From: an uncultured Hyphomicrobiales bacterium
GTDB lineage: Bacteria > Pseudomonadota > Alphaproteobacteria > Rhizobiales > Beijerinckiaceae
DNA length: 64,000 nucleotides
Direction: 5' to 3'
Assembly: GCA_903902915.1 (NCBI GenBank)
Contig: CAIUWR010000001.1
Coordinates: forward strand, 1 to 64,000
In this document: positions 26,274 to 35,605 of the stretch, piece after piece
How the letters are laid out: each line of letters opens with the position of its first letter
Numbering within the stretch: the stretch's first letter is position 1
Notes under the pieces: generated by a model
Told to the model about the DNA's origin: nothing
Databases searched by the model: none
The model's input: only the letters and a program-made list of their open reading frames with translations
Position numbers and translations under genes: made by a program

Positions 26274-27107
26274 ATGAGCTTGGGCCATGAGGTGGATGGA
26301 GCCGCGCGGGAATTCGCGCGCATAGCCCTGCTTGCCAGCGAGCCGGTCATGCGCCTCTATGCGGATGGCCCGACCGCCCGCCTGAAGGCCGACATGAGCC
26401 CGGTCACGGCGGCGGACGTCGATGCTGAAGCGATGATTATGGAAGCGCTGGCCCGCAGCTTCCCGGGTGTTCCCGTTGTGGCCGAAGAGGCCTGTTCCCG
26501 CGACGGCGTTCCGCGCGAAGCGCCAGCGGAGGCGATCTTTGTGGATCCGCTGGACGGGACACGGGAGTTTCTGGCCCATAACGGCGAGTTCACCATCAAT
26601 ATTGGCCTTGTGCTCAATGGGTCGCCGGTGGCGGGGGCTGTCTATGCGCCAGCTTTCGGGCGGATGTGGTGGGGCGGCTCAATGGCTTTCGGCGCGCATC
26701 TGGCGCCCGGTCATCCCTTTCCTGACGCAAACCCCGGCGTCCTGTTACGAACGCGGAGCGCCGCCTCCCCGCTGGTTGCGCTCGAAAGCCGCTCGCACCA
26801 GACCTGGCAAACAAAAGCCGCGATGGCGCGCCTCGCCCCGGCCGTTGGCCGCCCGATGGGCTCATCCATCAAATTCTGCCTCATTGCGAGCGGCGAGGCG
26901 GACGTTTGCTTGCGGTTTGGGCCGACCATGGAATGGGACACAGCGGCGGGCGACGCCATCTTGCGCGCCGCTGGCGGCATGACGGCCGCCATCGACGGCA
27001 CGCCGCTTTTATATGGCAAGGCCGCCCAGGGATTTCGCAACCCCAACTATATCGCCTGGGGAGACACGTCCGCCTTGCGGGATCTCTCGGAATTCGAGCC
27101 GGCGTGA
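26274..27107 (+). CDS. Inositol monophosphatase-family / CysQ-like phosphatase
   Basis: A 277-residue enzyme of the IMPase superfamily. The metal motifs are clear: VVAEEACSRD (Glu), IFVDPLDGTREFLAHNGEFT (Asp-Pro-Leu-Asp-Gly-Thr) and MEWDTAAGDAILRAAGG (WDTAAGD). The DPLDGTREF wording and total length favour the CysQ branch (3'(2'),5'-bisphosphate nucleotidase) over inositol or histidinol phosphatases, but a search would be needed to choose. ATG 26274 has AAGGAG at close spacing; GTG 26247 is an alternative. It is divergent from chpT and upstream of eipA. Confidence 0.85.
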   Translation: MSLGHEVDGAAREFARIALLASEPVMRLYADGPTARLKADMSPVTAADVDAEAMIMEALARSFPGVPVVAEEACSRDGVPREAPAEAIFVDPLDGTREFLAHNGEFTINIGLVLNGSPVAGAVYAPAFGRMWWGGSMAFGAHLAPGHPFPDANPGVLLRTRSAASPLVALESRSHQTWQTKAAMARLAPAVGRPMGSSIKFCLIASGEADVCLRFGPTMEWDTAAGDAILRAAGGMTAAIDGTPLLYGKAAQGFRNPNYIAWGDTSALRDLSEFEPA

Positions 27108-27269
27108 GGCGTCCTCGAAATCTTCTGTTAACCAAAAGTCGCCAGTGTCTTAGGCAAGTCGCGCTGGCGAAAGACGCTTCGCGCGCCTGCTGGTCGGGCC
27201 GCGCCTTGGTAAGGTCACGTTTCAGGCTCAGCAATTAAGCGCGCCGCCACTGGCGCTTTCGGATGGGAA

Positions 27270-27854
27270 ATGCAGATGAACGCTCTCTCGCGCAGGCAAG
27301 TCGTTTCTGGTCTCGGCGCGGCTTGCCTTGGAGGCGTGTCCAGCGTGGCCGAAGCGCAGTACGACCGTCCGCAAAAGTTCCAGACCAAGGAACTGATCGA
27401 TAGCGGCCATCAATTCTTCGGAACCATTTCGCGCGGTCTGGCCCAGGTGGTGGAGACCGCTGGCCGCCGCTGGGGACAGCCCAACGCCTATATCCTGGGC
27501 CAGGAGGCCTCCGGCGCCTTTTTCGCGGGCGCGCGGTTTGGCGAAGGCAAGATGTATACGCGCAACGCCGGGGACAGACCCGTCTACTGGCAAGGCCCCT
27601 CTCTGGGTTTCGACGCCGGGGCTGACGGCGACCGCACCATGATGCTGGTCTATAATCTGCCCTCGACGGAGGCGCTTTATCGCCGCTTCGGCGGCCTTGA
27701 TGGTTCCGCTTATTTCGTTGGCGGCTTCGGCTTCACAGCCCTCACCGCTGACGAGATCATCGTGGTGCCCATTCGCTCGGGCCTTGGCGCGCGGCTGGGC
27801 GTGAATCTCGGCTATTTGAAGTTTACGCCCACGTCGACATGGAACCCCTTCTGA
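27270..27854 (+). CDS. eipA: DUF1134 envelope protein EipA
   Basis: A 194-residue exported protein. The N-terminus SRRQVVSGLGAACLGG resembles a twin-arginine or Sec signal and ends near VAEAQ. The mature part is the DUF1134 domain: FFGTISRGLAQVVETAGRRW, SGAFFAGARFGEGKMYTRNA, FGGLDGSAYFVGGFGFTALT and a terminal LKFTPTSTWNPF. EipA is a periplasmic protein needed for envelope integrity in Brucella and belongs to the CtrA regulon there. A single TTAACC half-site occurs near 27127 upstream, but no full CtrA site. ATGs at 27270 and 27276 are both possible. Confidence 0.88.
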   Translation: MQMNALSRRQVVSGLGAACLGGVSSVAEAQYDRPQKFQTKELIDSGHQFFGTISRGLAQVVETAGRRWGQPNAYILGQEASGAFFAGARFGEGKMYTRNAGDRPVYWQGPSLGFDAGADGDRTMMLVYNLPSTEALYRRFGGLDGSAYFVGGFGFTALTADEIIVVPIRSGLGARLGVNLGYLKFTPTSTWNPF

Positions 27855-27970
27855 GGGTGGGCCATTGACAAGGTTGCGGCCCCCGCCGACACCGGACCGC
27901 GGCGCGAGCCTGTTTTGATTTTCATCAGCAGGCGTGTCATCCTTGAGAGGTCGAACGTGCGGTTGGCGCC

Positions 27971-29011
27971 TTGATCGAACAAGCCATGATCTTTTCGTTG
28001 GGGTTCCTGATCGCGGGGCTCCTGTCGCTTCTGTTCCTGCCGGCCTTCTGGCGGCGGGCGATGCGCCTGTCCATGCGTCGCCTTGAAATGTTGACGCCGC
28101 TTTCCATGGACGAAGTGCTCGCAGAGCGAGATCAGCTGCGCGCCCAGGCGGCTGTCGACGTCAGACGGATCGAGCAAAAGCTGGAAGCGGCGCGTGAGGA
28201 TCGCGCCCGCCATATGAGCGAGATCGGCCGCCGCGCCAGCGTCATCGCGCAGCTGGAGGGCCAGATCGAGGACGTTCGCGAGGCATTGCGTGCACGGGAG
28301 GCGGAGCTGAGCGCCGCCTGGGCCGAGATGGGGATCCTGCAGATCGACTCGCTCGACATGACGAGCCGCATGCGCAAGACAGCCGACGATTTCGTCGCCC
28401 TGCGCATCGACGAAGCCCGCTTGCGCGAACAATTCGATCTGCTGCGCATTGAAAAGTCCGCTCTTGAGCTGAGCGTCGAGGCTCTGCAACGGCAGGATCA
28501 TGAGTTGCGCCAGGCGATGCAGGTCATCCAGCTGGAGCTGGACGCAAGCGACGCAACCGGGGCCCAACTCGCAAATGAGCGCGATTTCTTCCGCGACGAG
28601 GCCGAAAGCGCCGCCATGCGGGGCGAGCAATTGACTGCGGCGGTGGAAGAGCTGCGCTCGCGCGTTGTGGAGCTGGAGGAAAGCGAGCGAACGGAAAGGC
28701 GCGGTCGGTTGAGCGCGCAGAAGGATCTGGAGGTGGTGACAAAAAAACTCCTCGCCGATTCGCGGGCCCTCGCAGCCCAGGCTTTCGTGGCGCCAGCCAC
28801 GCGCGACGTCGGGGAACATCAACCTGTCGCCGCTGTGTCCATGCGAGCCGCCGACCCCAGCGTGGCACAAGCTGCGCCGCCCGTCATGCTGCATAAAGCC
28901 CTGGTCAGCGCCCCCGTGAGCGAGGGCGAGGCGCCGCCTGAATCGGACGCCGTTGAAGACCAGATCAACATTTTGCGCATGCGGGCGGGACTGCGCGCCG
29001 CAACGAATTGA
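27971..29011 (+). CDS. Membrane-anchored coiled-coil protein, function unknown
   Basis: A 346-residue protein. One N-terminal membrane helix (MIFSLGFLIAGLLSLLFLPA, about 6-25) is followed by WRRAMRLSMRRLEMLTPLSM and then a coiled coil of about 200 residues with heptads rich in Glu, Arg, Leu and Ala (about 50-255). The tail is low-complexity Ala/Pro and ends DQINILRMRAGLRAAT. Proteins of this plan are common beside envelope genes in Hyphomicrobiales, but I know no assigned role. The start is a TTG at 27971 with a poor ribosome site; ATG 27986 is the alternative. It follows eipA on the same strand by 116 bp. Confidence 0.75.
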   Translation: MIEQAMIFSLGFLIAGLLSLLFLPAFWRRAMRLSMRRLEMLTPLSMDEVLAERDQLRAQAAVDVRRIEQKLEAAREDRARHMSEIGRRASVIAQLEGQIEDVREALRAREAELSAAWAEMGILQIDSLDMTSRMRKTADDFVALRIDEARLREQFDLLRIEKSALELSVEALQRQDHELRQAMQVIQLELDASDATGAQLANERDFFRDEAESAAMRGEQLTAAVEELRSRVVELEESERTERRGRLSAQKDLEVVTKKLLADSRALAAQAFVAPATRDVGEHQPVAAVSMRAADPSVAQAAPPVMLHKALVSAPVSEGEAPPESDAVEDQINILRMRAGLRAATN

Positions 29012-29017
29012 GTCCCC

Positions 29018-30436
29018 TCAACGCCGCCTGTGCAAGATCATGGGCAGTCCGCCGCGCGGCCGCAGCGTGATGCGCATGATGGGCTCGACCTCGTGGCCCG
29101 GCGCGAGATCGAGCCGGACATTTTTCATGATGCTCGCCAGCAAGACCACCGCCTCTTGCAGAGCGAATCCCATGCCGATGCAAAGGCGCGGCCCCGCCCC
29201 GAAGGGGAGGTAGGCGAAACGATCAATGGCCTCGCGTCGTCCGGGCATGAAGCGGGTGGGGTCAAAATAATCGGGCCGCTCCCAGAGCTTGCGATGACGA
29301 TGCAGCACCCATGGTGAAATGACGACCGTTGCGCCTGCGCGGATCGGGCGCCCGCAAAGTTCATCCGGCCCGATGGCCTCGCGGCTGAGCGAGGCGGCGG
29401 GCGGATAGAGCCGCAAAGCTTCATCGAAGGTCGCGCGCGTGCGAACAAGTTTTTGCAAGGCCGCCTCCGTCACGCCCTCCACCAACGCCTCGTCCACCTC
29501 CCGCTCGACTTGCGCGCGCCATTCGGGGTGCAGCGCCAACAAATAGAGCGACCAGGCGAGGCCATTGGCCGTGGTCTCATGGCCTGCGCCGATGAAGGTG
29601 AGCACATTGGCCCGCACTGAGGCCTCGTCGAGCCCCGCGCCCGTCTGGGGATCGCGCGCGCTGAGCAGGCGGGTCAGAAGATCGCGGGGCGGCTCGCCCT
29701 CCTGTTCCGTTTCCAGCCAGCGCCGCCGGGCGGCGACGATGTCGTCCACAGCCGACGCGAAGAAGCGCAATGACGCCTCGGGCTTGCGTTTGCCGACGCG
29801 CGGCATCCAGCTCGGCGCCCCCGCGATATCGAGCGGATGCAGCCTGCCGATCGTCTCGAAATAGCTCCCCATCGCCTTCACGAAGCTTGCCGGATCGCGC
29901 GCCAGGCCTTGAGGAAAAATCGTGCGCTCCAGCACGTCGAGGGTCACGCGGGACATTTCGCTCGCCACATCGATGCGGCGACCCTCGCGCAACCCGCGCC
30001 AGCGGGCTTCGAGCCAGGACGCCGATTGCGCCATCGCAGGCAGAAACTCCGCCACCGCGCGGGGGGTGAAGAGGGGGGCCAGAGCCCGGCGCTGCATGCG
30101 CCACTCGTCCCCCTCGGCCGTGAATAGGCCATTGCCGAGCACCGGACGCAGGATGCGCAGTTGCAGCGCGTCCTTCCGATAGTTGGCCACATTGTCCACG
30201 AGCACATGGCGAATAGCCGCCGGGTCGCTGACCACGGTGACGGGGCCCAGCAGACTGTCGCTCTGCACGATGCTTTGCTCAAAGCTGCGACGCGTCCAGG
30301 TGGTGAGCGGATTGCGCCAGAGGCCGAGGAGAAAGCCAAGCTGGCCAGGCGCCGTCTCGCGCGGTTGCGGGGCGGCCGGGCGTGGGGCCTGCTTGCGGGG
30401 TGGCGCAAGGTCTGGATATGCGGTCAGGTGAACCAT
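29018..30436 (-). CDS. Cytochrome P450
   Basis: A 472-residue P450 with all landmarks: the I-helix FIGAGHETTANGLAWSLYLL, the K-helix ExxR in FDEALRLYPPAASLSREA, the PERF-like YFDPTRFMPGR and the heme loop FGAGPRLCIGMGFALQEA with the axial Cys. No membrane anchor or fused reductase is present, so it needs external ferredoxin or flavodoxin partners; none is adjacent. The ATG at 30436 has GGAGGG five bases upstream. The sequence looks closest to the CYP102/CYP4-like fatty-acid hydroxylase style of class, but the substrate is not readable. It converges on the coiled-coil gene with a 6-bp gap. Confidence 0.92.
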   Translation of the reverse strand: MVHLTAYPDLAPPRKQAPRPAAPQPRETAPGQLGFLLGLWRNPLTTWTRRSFEQSIVQSDSLLGPVTVVSDPAAIRHVLVDNVANYRKDALQLRILRPVLGNGLFTAEGDEWRMQRRALAPLFTPRAVAEFLPAMAQSASWLEARWRGLREGRRIDVASEMSRVTLDVLERTIFPQGLARDPASFVKAMGSYFETIGRLHPLDIAGAPSWMPRVGKRKPEASLRFFASAVDDIVAARRRWLETEQEGEPPRDLLTRLLSARDPQTGAGLDEASVRANVLTFIGAGHETTANGLAWSLYLLALHPEWRAQVEREVDEALVEGVTEAALQKLVRTRATFDEALRLYPPAASLSREAIGPDELCGRPIRAGATVVISPWVLHRHRKLWERPDYFDPTRFMPGRREAIDRFAYLPFGAGPRLCIGMGFALQEAVVLLASIMKNVRLDLAPGHEVEPIMRITLRPRGGLPMILHRRR

Positions 30437-30678
30437 GAGACCCTCCGGTGAAAAATGGGGCGCGTCGCGCGCCGCGCCAAGATGCGCGCGGAGGTTCATT
30501 TTCATTTGCAGCGCCCCAGTCCAGATTTCCCGGTTTTCCGGGCCTTCCAAAGCCGAACGACGTCCGCATCGGTTGAAAACGCTTGAGCTTGATTGATTTT
30601 TGCCTCTCGTCGCGCTCACGCCCTTGCGCCTGAGATGCCCCACCGCTATACGAACTCGTCCGCGCCTCACGCGCAGCC

Positions 30679-30754
30679 GCTCCGTTCGTCTATCGGTTCA
30701 GGACAGCCGCCTCTCACGCGGCAAAGGCGGGTTCGATTCCCGCACGGAGCGCCA
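30679..30754 (+). tRNA. tRNA-Glu(CTC)
   Basis: A complete 76-nt cloverleaf with encoded CCA. The acceptor is GCTCCGT/ACGGAGC, the D stem GTCT/GGAC, and the anticodon stem GCCGC/GCGGC with loop CTCTCAC, giving anticodon CTC at 30713-30715. The T arm is GCGGG-TTCGATT-CCCGC, followed by discriminator G and CCA. All stems pair fully except one wobble-type position in the D stem. It lies between the P450 gene and the third TPR/GT-B gene. Confidence 0.95.
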
Positions 30755-31056
30755 AAACATCTGATTTCACTCATCTTTCTGTCCTGGAAGATAGGCGCGG
30801 CCATCTGGTTCCCTTTCTGCCCCAAGCACAGCGCGCGTCATCGTTTCGGCCGCTTGTTTCCAGCATTGCCGACAACAGAAATTATGCTGCTATATCTTTA
30901 GCTTAAGGCGAAATGGGATTATCTTTGCCGCTTGGCTTCAGCATACCTCAAGTCATAGTGATCACATGCTGAAGATCACGCGGTGGGTTCGAAAGATCCC
31001 GACAGTTGGCGAGGCGACTGGCGCGTCACGCGGCGCTGGCGACGAGGTGAGGGACT
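30755..31056. other. Region between tRNA-Glu and the third TPR gene
   Basis: A 302-bp gap, noticeably AT-richer than the left side. It contains the promoter region of the TPR gene but no clear consensus pair, no second copy of the tRNA 3' end and no integrase fragment that I can recognise. Confidence 0.4.
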
Positions 31057-33588
31057 ATGCAGCATCGCAAAGGTTTTCGGGCACCGGCAAAAGCGCAAGA
31101 TTCAGGCCTTCTTCAGAAAAAGATAGAAGCCGGACTTGTTTTTCACCGGCAAGGCAATTTAGCTGACGCGAAACATGTTTATGAAGAGATATTGAAATCC
31201 AGTCCCAACAATTTTGATGCATTGCATCTCTCTGGCCTTCTTGCCTTTCAAACTGAAAAGTTTGGCGATGCGGAAATCTTCTTCGTCAAAGCGCTCGGCG
31301 TTAAATCGAATTTTTCGCCCCTTCATTTCAGTTATGGGTTGGTTCTGAACAATCTCAAGCGATTTTCTGAAGCGATCACAAGTTACGACAAGGCGATCTC
31401 CATCAATCCAAATTATGCCGAAGCGCACCAGGGTCGGGCAGATTCGCTGAAAAGCTTAAAGAAATTCGAGGAGGCGATCGCCGGTTTCGACAAAGTCATT
31501 TCTTTGAAAAAAAACGCCCCGGATGCATATAACAATCGCGGCTATATCTTTTACGAATCAAAGCGGTTCGATGAAGCCTTGGCGAGCTATGATCAGGCGA
31601 TACATCTCAATCCATCCTATGCTGAAGCGCATTACAACCGCGCAAATCTTCTTTTCGAGCTGAACAGGCTTGACGAGGCTTTGGCGAGCTTCGAGGCGGC
31701 GATACGCGTCAAGCCTGATTATGTGGAAGCACATAGCAATTTTGGACAGCTACTGAGCAAGCTCAGGCGGTTCGAAGACGCATTGACGAGCTACGACAAA
31801 GCCATCTTCTTCAAATCTGATTACGAGGAAGCGCACAATAATCGTGGCGTCGCGCTTCAGAATCTGGACCGCTTTGAAGAGGCTTTGACCAGCTACGACA
31901 AGGCCATCGCGATCAAGCCCGATTTTGCTGAAGCTTATAATAATCGCGCAAACGCCCTGAGGCGACTGGGGCGTCACGACGAGGCGCTAGCCGATTATGA
32001 AACAGCCATTTCTTGCAAAGCGGAATATGCCGGAGCGTATAAGAACCGCGCTGACGTTCTGAAAGACTTGAAGAATTATGATGAAGCCTTGAGAAGCTAT
32101 CACACCGCCATTCTCATCAAACCAGATTTTGCCGACGCTTATAACAACCGTGGCGAGATTTTGAAAAACATGAAGCGTCACGAGGAGGCGCTGGCCAGTT
32201 ATGACGCCGCGATTTCCATCAATCCCGACTTTTCGGAAGCTTACAACAACCGCGGCAACGCCCTGAAAGAACTCAAGCGCTATGATGATGCGCTGACAAG
32301 CTATGACGCCGCGATCTCCATCAATCCCGATTTTGCAGAAGTCTACAACAATCGCGGCGTCACGCTCCGCCATTTGAAACGATTTGATGAAGCCTTGGAG
32401 AGCTACGAAAAGGCGATGTCCATCAAACCCGATTATGCGGACGTTTATAACAACATTGGCGCCACGCTACGTGAAATGAACCGATTTGACGAGGCCTTGG
32501 AGAGCTATGAAAAAGCCCTCTCGATCAAGCCTGATTATGCAGAGGCCTTCTACAACCGTGGCGTCACGCTTCAGGATTTATGGAGGCTTGACGAAGCGCT
32601 TGAGAGCTATGACCTGGCCAGCGTCATGAGGACGGATTATGCAGAAGCATATTGGAACAAGGGTTTTCTCCTTCTGCTCATGGGACGATTTTCAGATGGC
32701 TGGCGGTTGCATGAATGGAGAAAGGATATCTATGGAAATCGCTCCTTCATGAAGCCATTATGGCTTGGACTTGAAGACCTCAATGGATCGAGGATACTGA
32801 TCCATGAAGAACAAGGCGTTGGCGACGTCATTCAGTTTTGCCGCTATGTGAAATTATTGGAGGCGAAAGGAGCTGAAGTTGTCTTTGCCGTCTCAGACAA
32901 ACTGATGACGTTGATGGGGACCATCAGCGAGTCGCTTGAGGTTTGTTCGATCACAAACATCCCGTCCGATTTTAATTTCCATTGCCCATTGATGAGCCTG
33001 CCGCTGGCGTTCAATACAGGGACCGCAACCATTCCGGCCAAAACGCCCTATCTTTCGGCGGACCGGATTCGCGCGGACGAATTTCGTAAAATTTTGTCGC
33101 CTGACGGAACCAGGAAGATTTGCGGCCTGAGCTGGCATAGCAAGGCCGAAGAAACAGGAGCCAGGAGAAGCGTCAATCTCATGCAGTTTTTCAGCGTCAT
33201 CGACCCTGCGGATTATATCTTTGTAAACCTGCAATATGGTGACGTGTCTGAGGAGATTGCTGAATTGAAAGCTTCGAAGGGCATCGACGTCATAAGTTTT
33301 TCAGACGTTGACAACTATCATGACATCGACGGATTTGCCGCTCTGGTCGATGCGTGCGATGTCGTCGTGTCGATTGACAATACAACTGTTCATCTTGCCG
33401 GGGCGTTGCACAAGAAAACGTTCGTCATGTTGCCCCATGTCCCCGATTGGCGCTGGATGCTGGATCGTGAAGACAGTCCTTGGTATCCGTCGTTACGATT
33501 GTTCAGGCAAGATTCACCGAGTGATTGGTATTCCGTTTTCAATAAGGTTGGATCAGCCCTTCGTGAGGCGCTTGATGAGATGAATTGA
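31057..33588 (+). CDS. Large TPR-repeat protein with C-terminal GT-B glycosyltransferase-like domain (paralog 3)
   Basis: An 843-residue paralog of the proteins at 1083 and 3139. The N-terminus MQHRKGFRAPAKAQDSGLLQ aligns with MKQGQRFRAPRK of paralog 1. About sixteen 34-residue TPR units follow, with highly regular SYDAAISINPDF and EAYNNRG repeats, several nearly identical in tandem, which suggests recent unit duplication. The C-terminal domain repeats HEEQGVGDVIQFCRY, SIDNTTVHLAGALHKKTFVM and DWRWMLDREDSPWYP. Base composition is lower in GC than in the core genes. It lies 302 bp after tRNA-Glu. Likely a protein glycosyltransferase of the cytoplasm; the acceptor is unknown. Confidence 0.85.
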   Translation: MQHRKGFRAPAKAQDSGLLQKKIEAGLVFHRQGNLADAKHVYEEILKSSPNNFDALHLSGLLAFQTEKFGDAEIFFVKALGVKSNFSPLHFSYGLVLNNLKRFSEAITSYDKAISINPNYAEAHQGRADSLKSLKKFEEAIAGFDKVISLKKNAPDAYNNRGYIFYESKRFDEALASYDQAIHLNPSYAEAHYNRANLLFELNRLDEALASFEAAIRVKPDYVEAHSNFGQLLSKLRRFEDALTSYDKAIFFKSDYEEAHNNRGVALQNLDRFEEALTSYDKAIAIKPDFAEAYNNRANALRRLGRHDEALADYETAISCKAEYAGAYKNRADVLKDLKNYDEALRSYHTAILIKPDFADAYNNRGEILKNMKRHEEALASYDAAISINPDFSEAYNNRGNALKELKRYDDALTSYDAAISINPDFAEVYNNRGVTLRHLKRFDEALESYEKAMSIKPDYADVYNNIGATLREMNRFDEALESYEKALSIKPDYAEAFYNRGVTLQDLWRLDEALESYDLASVMRTDYAEAYWNKGFLLLLMGRFSDGWRLHEWRKDIYGNRSFMKPLWLGLEDLNGSRILIHEEQGVGDVIQFCRYVKLLEAKGAEVVFAVSDKLMTLMGTISESLEVCSITNIPSDFNFHCPLMSLPLAFNTGTATIPAKTPYLSADRIRADEFRKILSPDGTRKICGLSWHSKAEETGARRSVNLMQFFSVIDPADYIFVNLQYGDVSEEIAELKASKGIDVISFSDVDNYHDIDGFAALVDACDVVVSIDNTTVHLAGALHKKTFVMLPHVPDWRWMLDREDSPWYPSLRLFRQDSPSDWYSVFNKVGSALREALDEMN

Positions 33589-33648
33589 GAATCGGCGCCT
33601 GAGCGCTCCGCCCTGACGGCGCGCTGCGCCCAGACAAGCCGCGCCAGA

Positions 33649-34377
33649 TCAGGAAACGGCTGCGATCTGCATGTCCCACACAGCCGAGGCGCCACTGTTC
33701 TCATTCGCGTTCGCGTTGAATTTCGTCGGCTTTTTCGGGGCGTCGCTGGTGTTTGTCTTGCCGGAGACCAGCATGGCCCACGCCGCCTTCATACCCGTGG
33801 CGTCCCCCTTGGCGATCGCGTCTTCAAGGGCCTGGAAATTCGGGTTCTGGAGCAGATTTGTCGCTGCGGCGACGGAAGGCGAGGTCGTCGCATAGGCCTT
33901 GGCGCCGCCCAGCGCTGCGCCTGAAAAGCCGCCTGCGCTCGCAAGCTGCTGCAAATCCGCGATCATCATCTGAATGGCCGAGCGCGCCCTCGCCTGATCG
34001 CCTGCCTGGATCGCCTGGTTCAGGGCGAGGGCCGGTGAGGCCTCGTCGCCTTCATAGCGTGCATTGGCGCCAGCTGCATTCGAGACTGCATTCGCGGCCT
34101 GAACGCCGTTACGATTGCCTGCGGTGGCCATAAGTTGTCTGGCCAAGGCGAGATCCGCAGAGCGCAAAGCGACGCCCATCTTGCCCAGGAAGCTTTCGGC
34201 GTTCACCTTGCCGCCAACCGGCAACTGGCCGATGATGACCGCATAAGCGTCATTGGCGGCCGCAAGATCGCCTTCCGAGATCGCTTTCGAAAGAGCGTCG
34301 AATTCGCCGCGGCGCTTTTGCCATTGCGCATCGTTTGTGCCGGGCGCGTACCCGCCGCCTTGTATTCTCATGTCCAT
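33649..34377 (-). CDS. Helical-repeat protein of the MRIQGG family, member 1
   Basis: A 242-residue protein, one of three paralogs within 4.7 kb. It opens MDMRIQGGGYAPGTNDAQWQ, then KRRGEFDALSKAISEGDLAA. The body has four degenerate helix-pair units, each built around a GDL..A or SGD..A turn; the clearest are LALNQAIQAGDQARARSAIQ and LLQNPNFQALEDAIAKGDA. No signal peptide, membrane helix or known domain is visible. Unlike the other members it lacks a His cluster and has a basic tail (APKKPTKFNANANE). A GGAG lies six bases before the ATG. Function unknown; the units look like short alpha-alpha repeats that bind protein. Confidence 0.7.
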   Translation of the reverse strand: MDMRIQGGGYAPGTNDAQWQKRRGEFDALSKAISEGDLAAANDAYAVIIGQLPVGGKVNAESFLGKMGVALRSADLALARQLMATAGNRNGVQAANAVSNAAGANARYEGDEASPALALNQAIQAGDQARARSAIQMMIADLQQLASAGGFSGAALGGAKAYATTSPSVAAATNLLQNPNFQALEDAIAKGDATGMKAAWAMLVSGKTNTSDAPKKPTKFNANANENSGASAVWDMQIAAVS

Positions 34378-34553
34378 ACAGGGCTCCTACAACGACATTC
34401 AAATAACGTTCAGCATTTTTCATGCCAAAAATTAACTGTTTATAAACAAAGCCTTAAGTGTGAATTTTCGACCGCTGGTCATTTTGCGACGCTGCGCGAA
34501 GCGTAATCGGCGCCAAACGGGCCGCGCGCATCCGCAGCCCGCATCTCGATGAA

Positions 34554-34575
34554 AAAGCCGCCGGGAGGCGGCTTT
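34554..34575 (-). terminator. Terminator after family member 2
   Basis: A nine-bp stem AAAGCCGCC/GGCGGCTTT with a four-base loop; on the minus strand it continues in a T run. It lies 11 bp past the stop of the gene at 34586. Confidence 0.88.
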
Positions 34576-34585
34576 CTCGAAGCGT

Positions 34586-35386
34586 TCAGGCGACCGGCGT
34601 CGCGACCGGAGCCGTCGTCGTTGTCGTTGTCGAGGCCGTGCTGCTGGCGTCCGTCGCTCCCGAGATCAGCTTGGACCATGCGCTCTGCATGGCTGTGGCG
34701 TCACCCGCCGTCACGGCCGCTTCCAGGGACTGGAAGTCCGGGTTCTGGAGGAGATTGTTCGCGGCGGTTACAGCCGACGACACGGTTGAGCTGGCGGTCG
34801 CGCCGGTCGATCCGGTGGAGGCGAGACTGCCCATATCCGCGACCTGCTGCAAGTCAGCGAGGATGGTCTGCATGGCGGACTGAGCTTTGGTCGTGTCTCC
34901 AGACTGGATGGCCTGGCTGAGGTCCAGCGCCGGAGAGGAGCCGCCGCCGCCATGATGATGATGACGATGCCCGTGGCTGCTGGAAGCTGCGGCGGTCGAG
35001 GACGTAGAGCTCGTCGCGCTTGTGGCGGTCGCGGCGGCGGTGGCGTCAGCGCCCTCAAGCGACGAAGCTGCTTGCGTGGCGCCAGTGCTTGCGTTGGCGA
35101 GCTGATCGCCCATTCCCTGAAGCCGCACGGAGAGAAGTTGCTGAGCGCTGCTGATGTCGCCCGATTGAAGAGCGGCGCCAACCTTGGACATGAAGCCGTT
35201 TGGGTTGGCGTTAGCGCCAGCCGGAAGCGAACTCTGGATTTGCGCATAAGCAGCCTGAGCGCTGGACAGATTGCCGCCAGAGATCGCCTGCGCCAGCGCG
35301 TCGAAGTTCTGGCGACGCTGTTGCCATTGGGCGTCCTGGGCGCCGGAAGCGTAACCGCCGCCACCGCCGTGAATTCTCATTCCCAT
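34586..35386 (-). CDS. Helical-repeat protein of the MRIQGG family, member 2 (His-rich)
   Basis: A 266-residue paralog starting MGMRIHGGGGGYASGAQDAQ, then WQQRRQNFDALAQAISGGNL. It has the same four GD-turn units (LDLSQAIQSGDTTKAQSAMQ, LLQNPDFQSLEAAVTAGDA) as the other members. Between units two and three it carries a low-complexity Ala/Ser/Thr stretch and a cluster GHRHHHHGGGG, a possible metal ligand. AAGGAG precedes two adjacent ATGs; the second (35386) matches the start of member 3. No export signal. Function unknown. Confidence 0.7.
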   Translation of the reverse strand: MGMRIHGGGGGYASGAQDAQWQQRRQNFDALAQAISGGNLSSAQAAYAQIQSSLPAGANANPNGFMSKVGAALQSGDISSAQQLLSVRLQGMGDQLANASTGATQAASSLEGADATAAATATSATSSTSSTAAASSSHGHRHHHHGGGGSSPALDLSQAIQSGDTTKAQSAMQTILADLQQVADMGSLASTGSTGATASSTVSSAVTAANNLLQNPDFQSLEAAVTAGDATAMQSAWSKLISGATDASSTASTTTTTTAPVATPVA

Positions 35387-35605
35387 CATAATCTCCTTGC
35401 TTTCAGCCCCGCGGCGGCGTCAGCATTTGTTGTGCCAATGAATATTTTGTTTTAAATCATTATGTTAGATCACGCCTCAAGCGCGCCGGCCGTCGATTTA
35501 ACTTGCCCGAAAAGCTTTTCCGCCGCTTATTCCATAAAGCCCCGATCTCCGGCTGGCCCGGGCCTTGCTATGCGCCGCCACGGGGGCCTGCCTGGAAGAT
35601 TGCTC

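Noticed and set aside
27812-28894. 360-codon minus-strand frame opposite the coiled-coil gene
   Set aside because: The plus strand has a membrane helix plus regular heptads and lies in line with eipA; the minus frame is compositionally odd.
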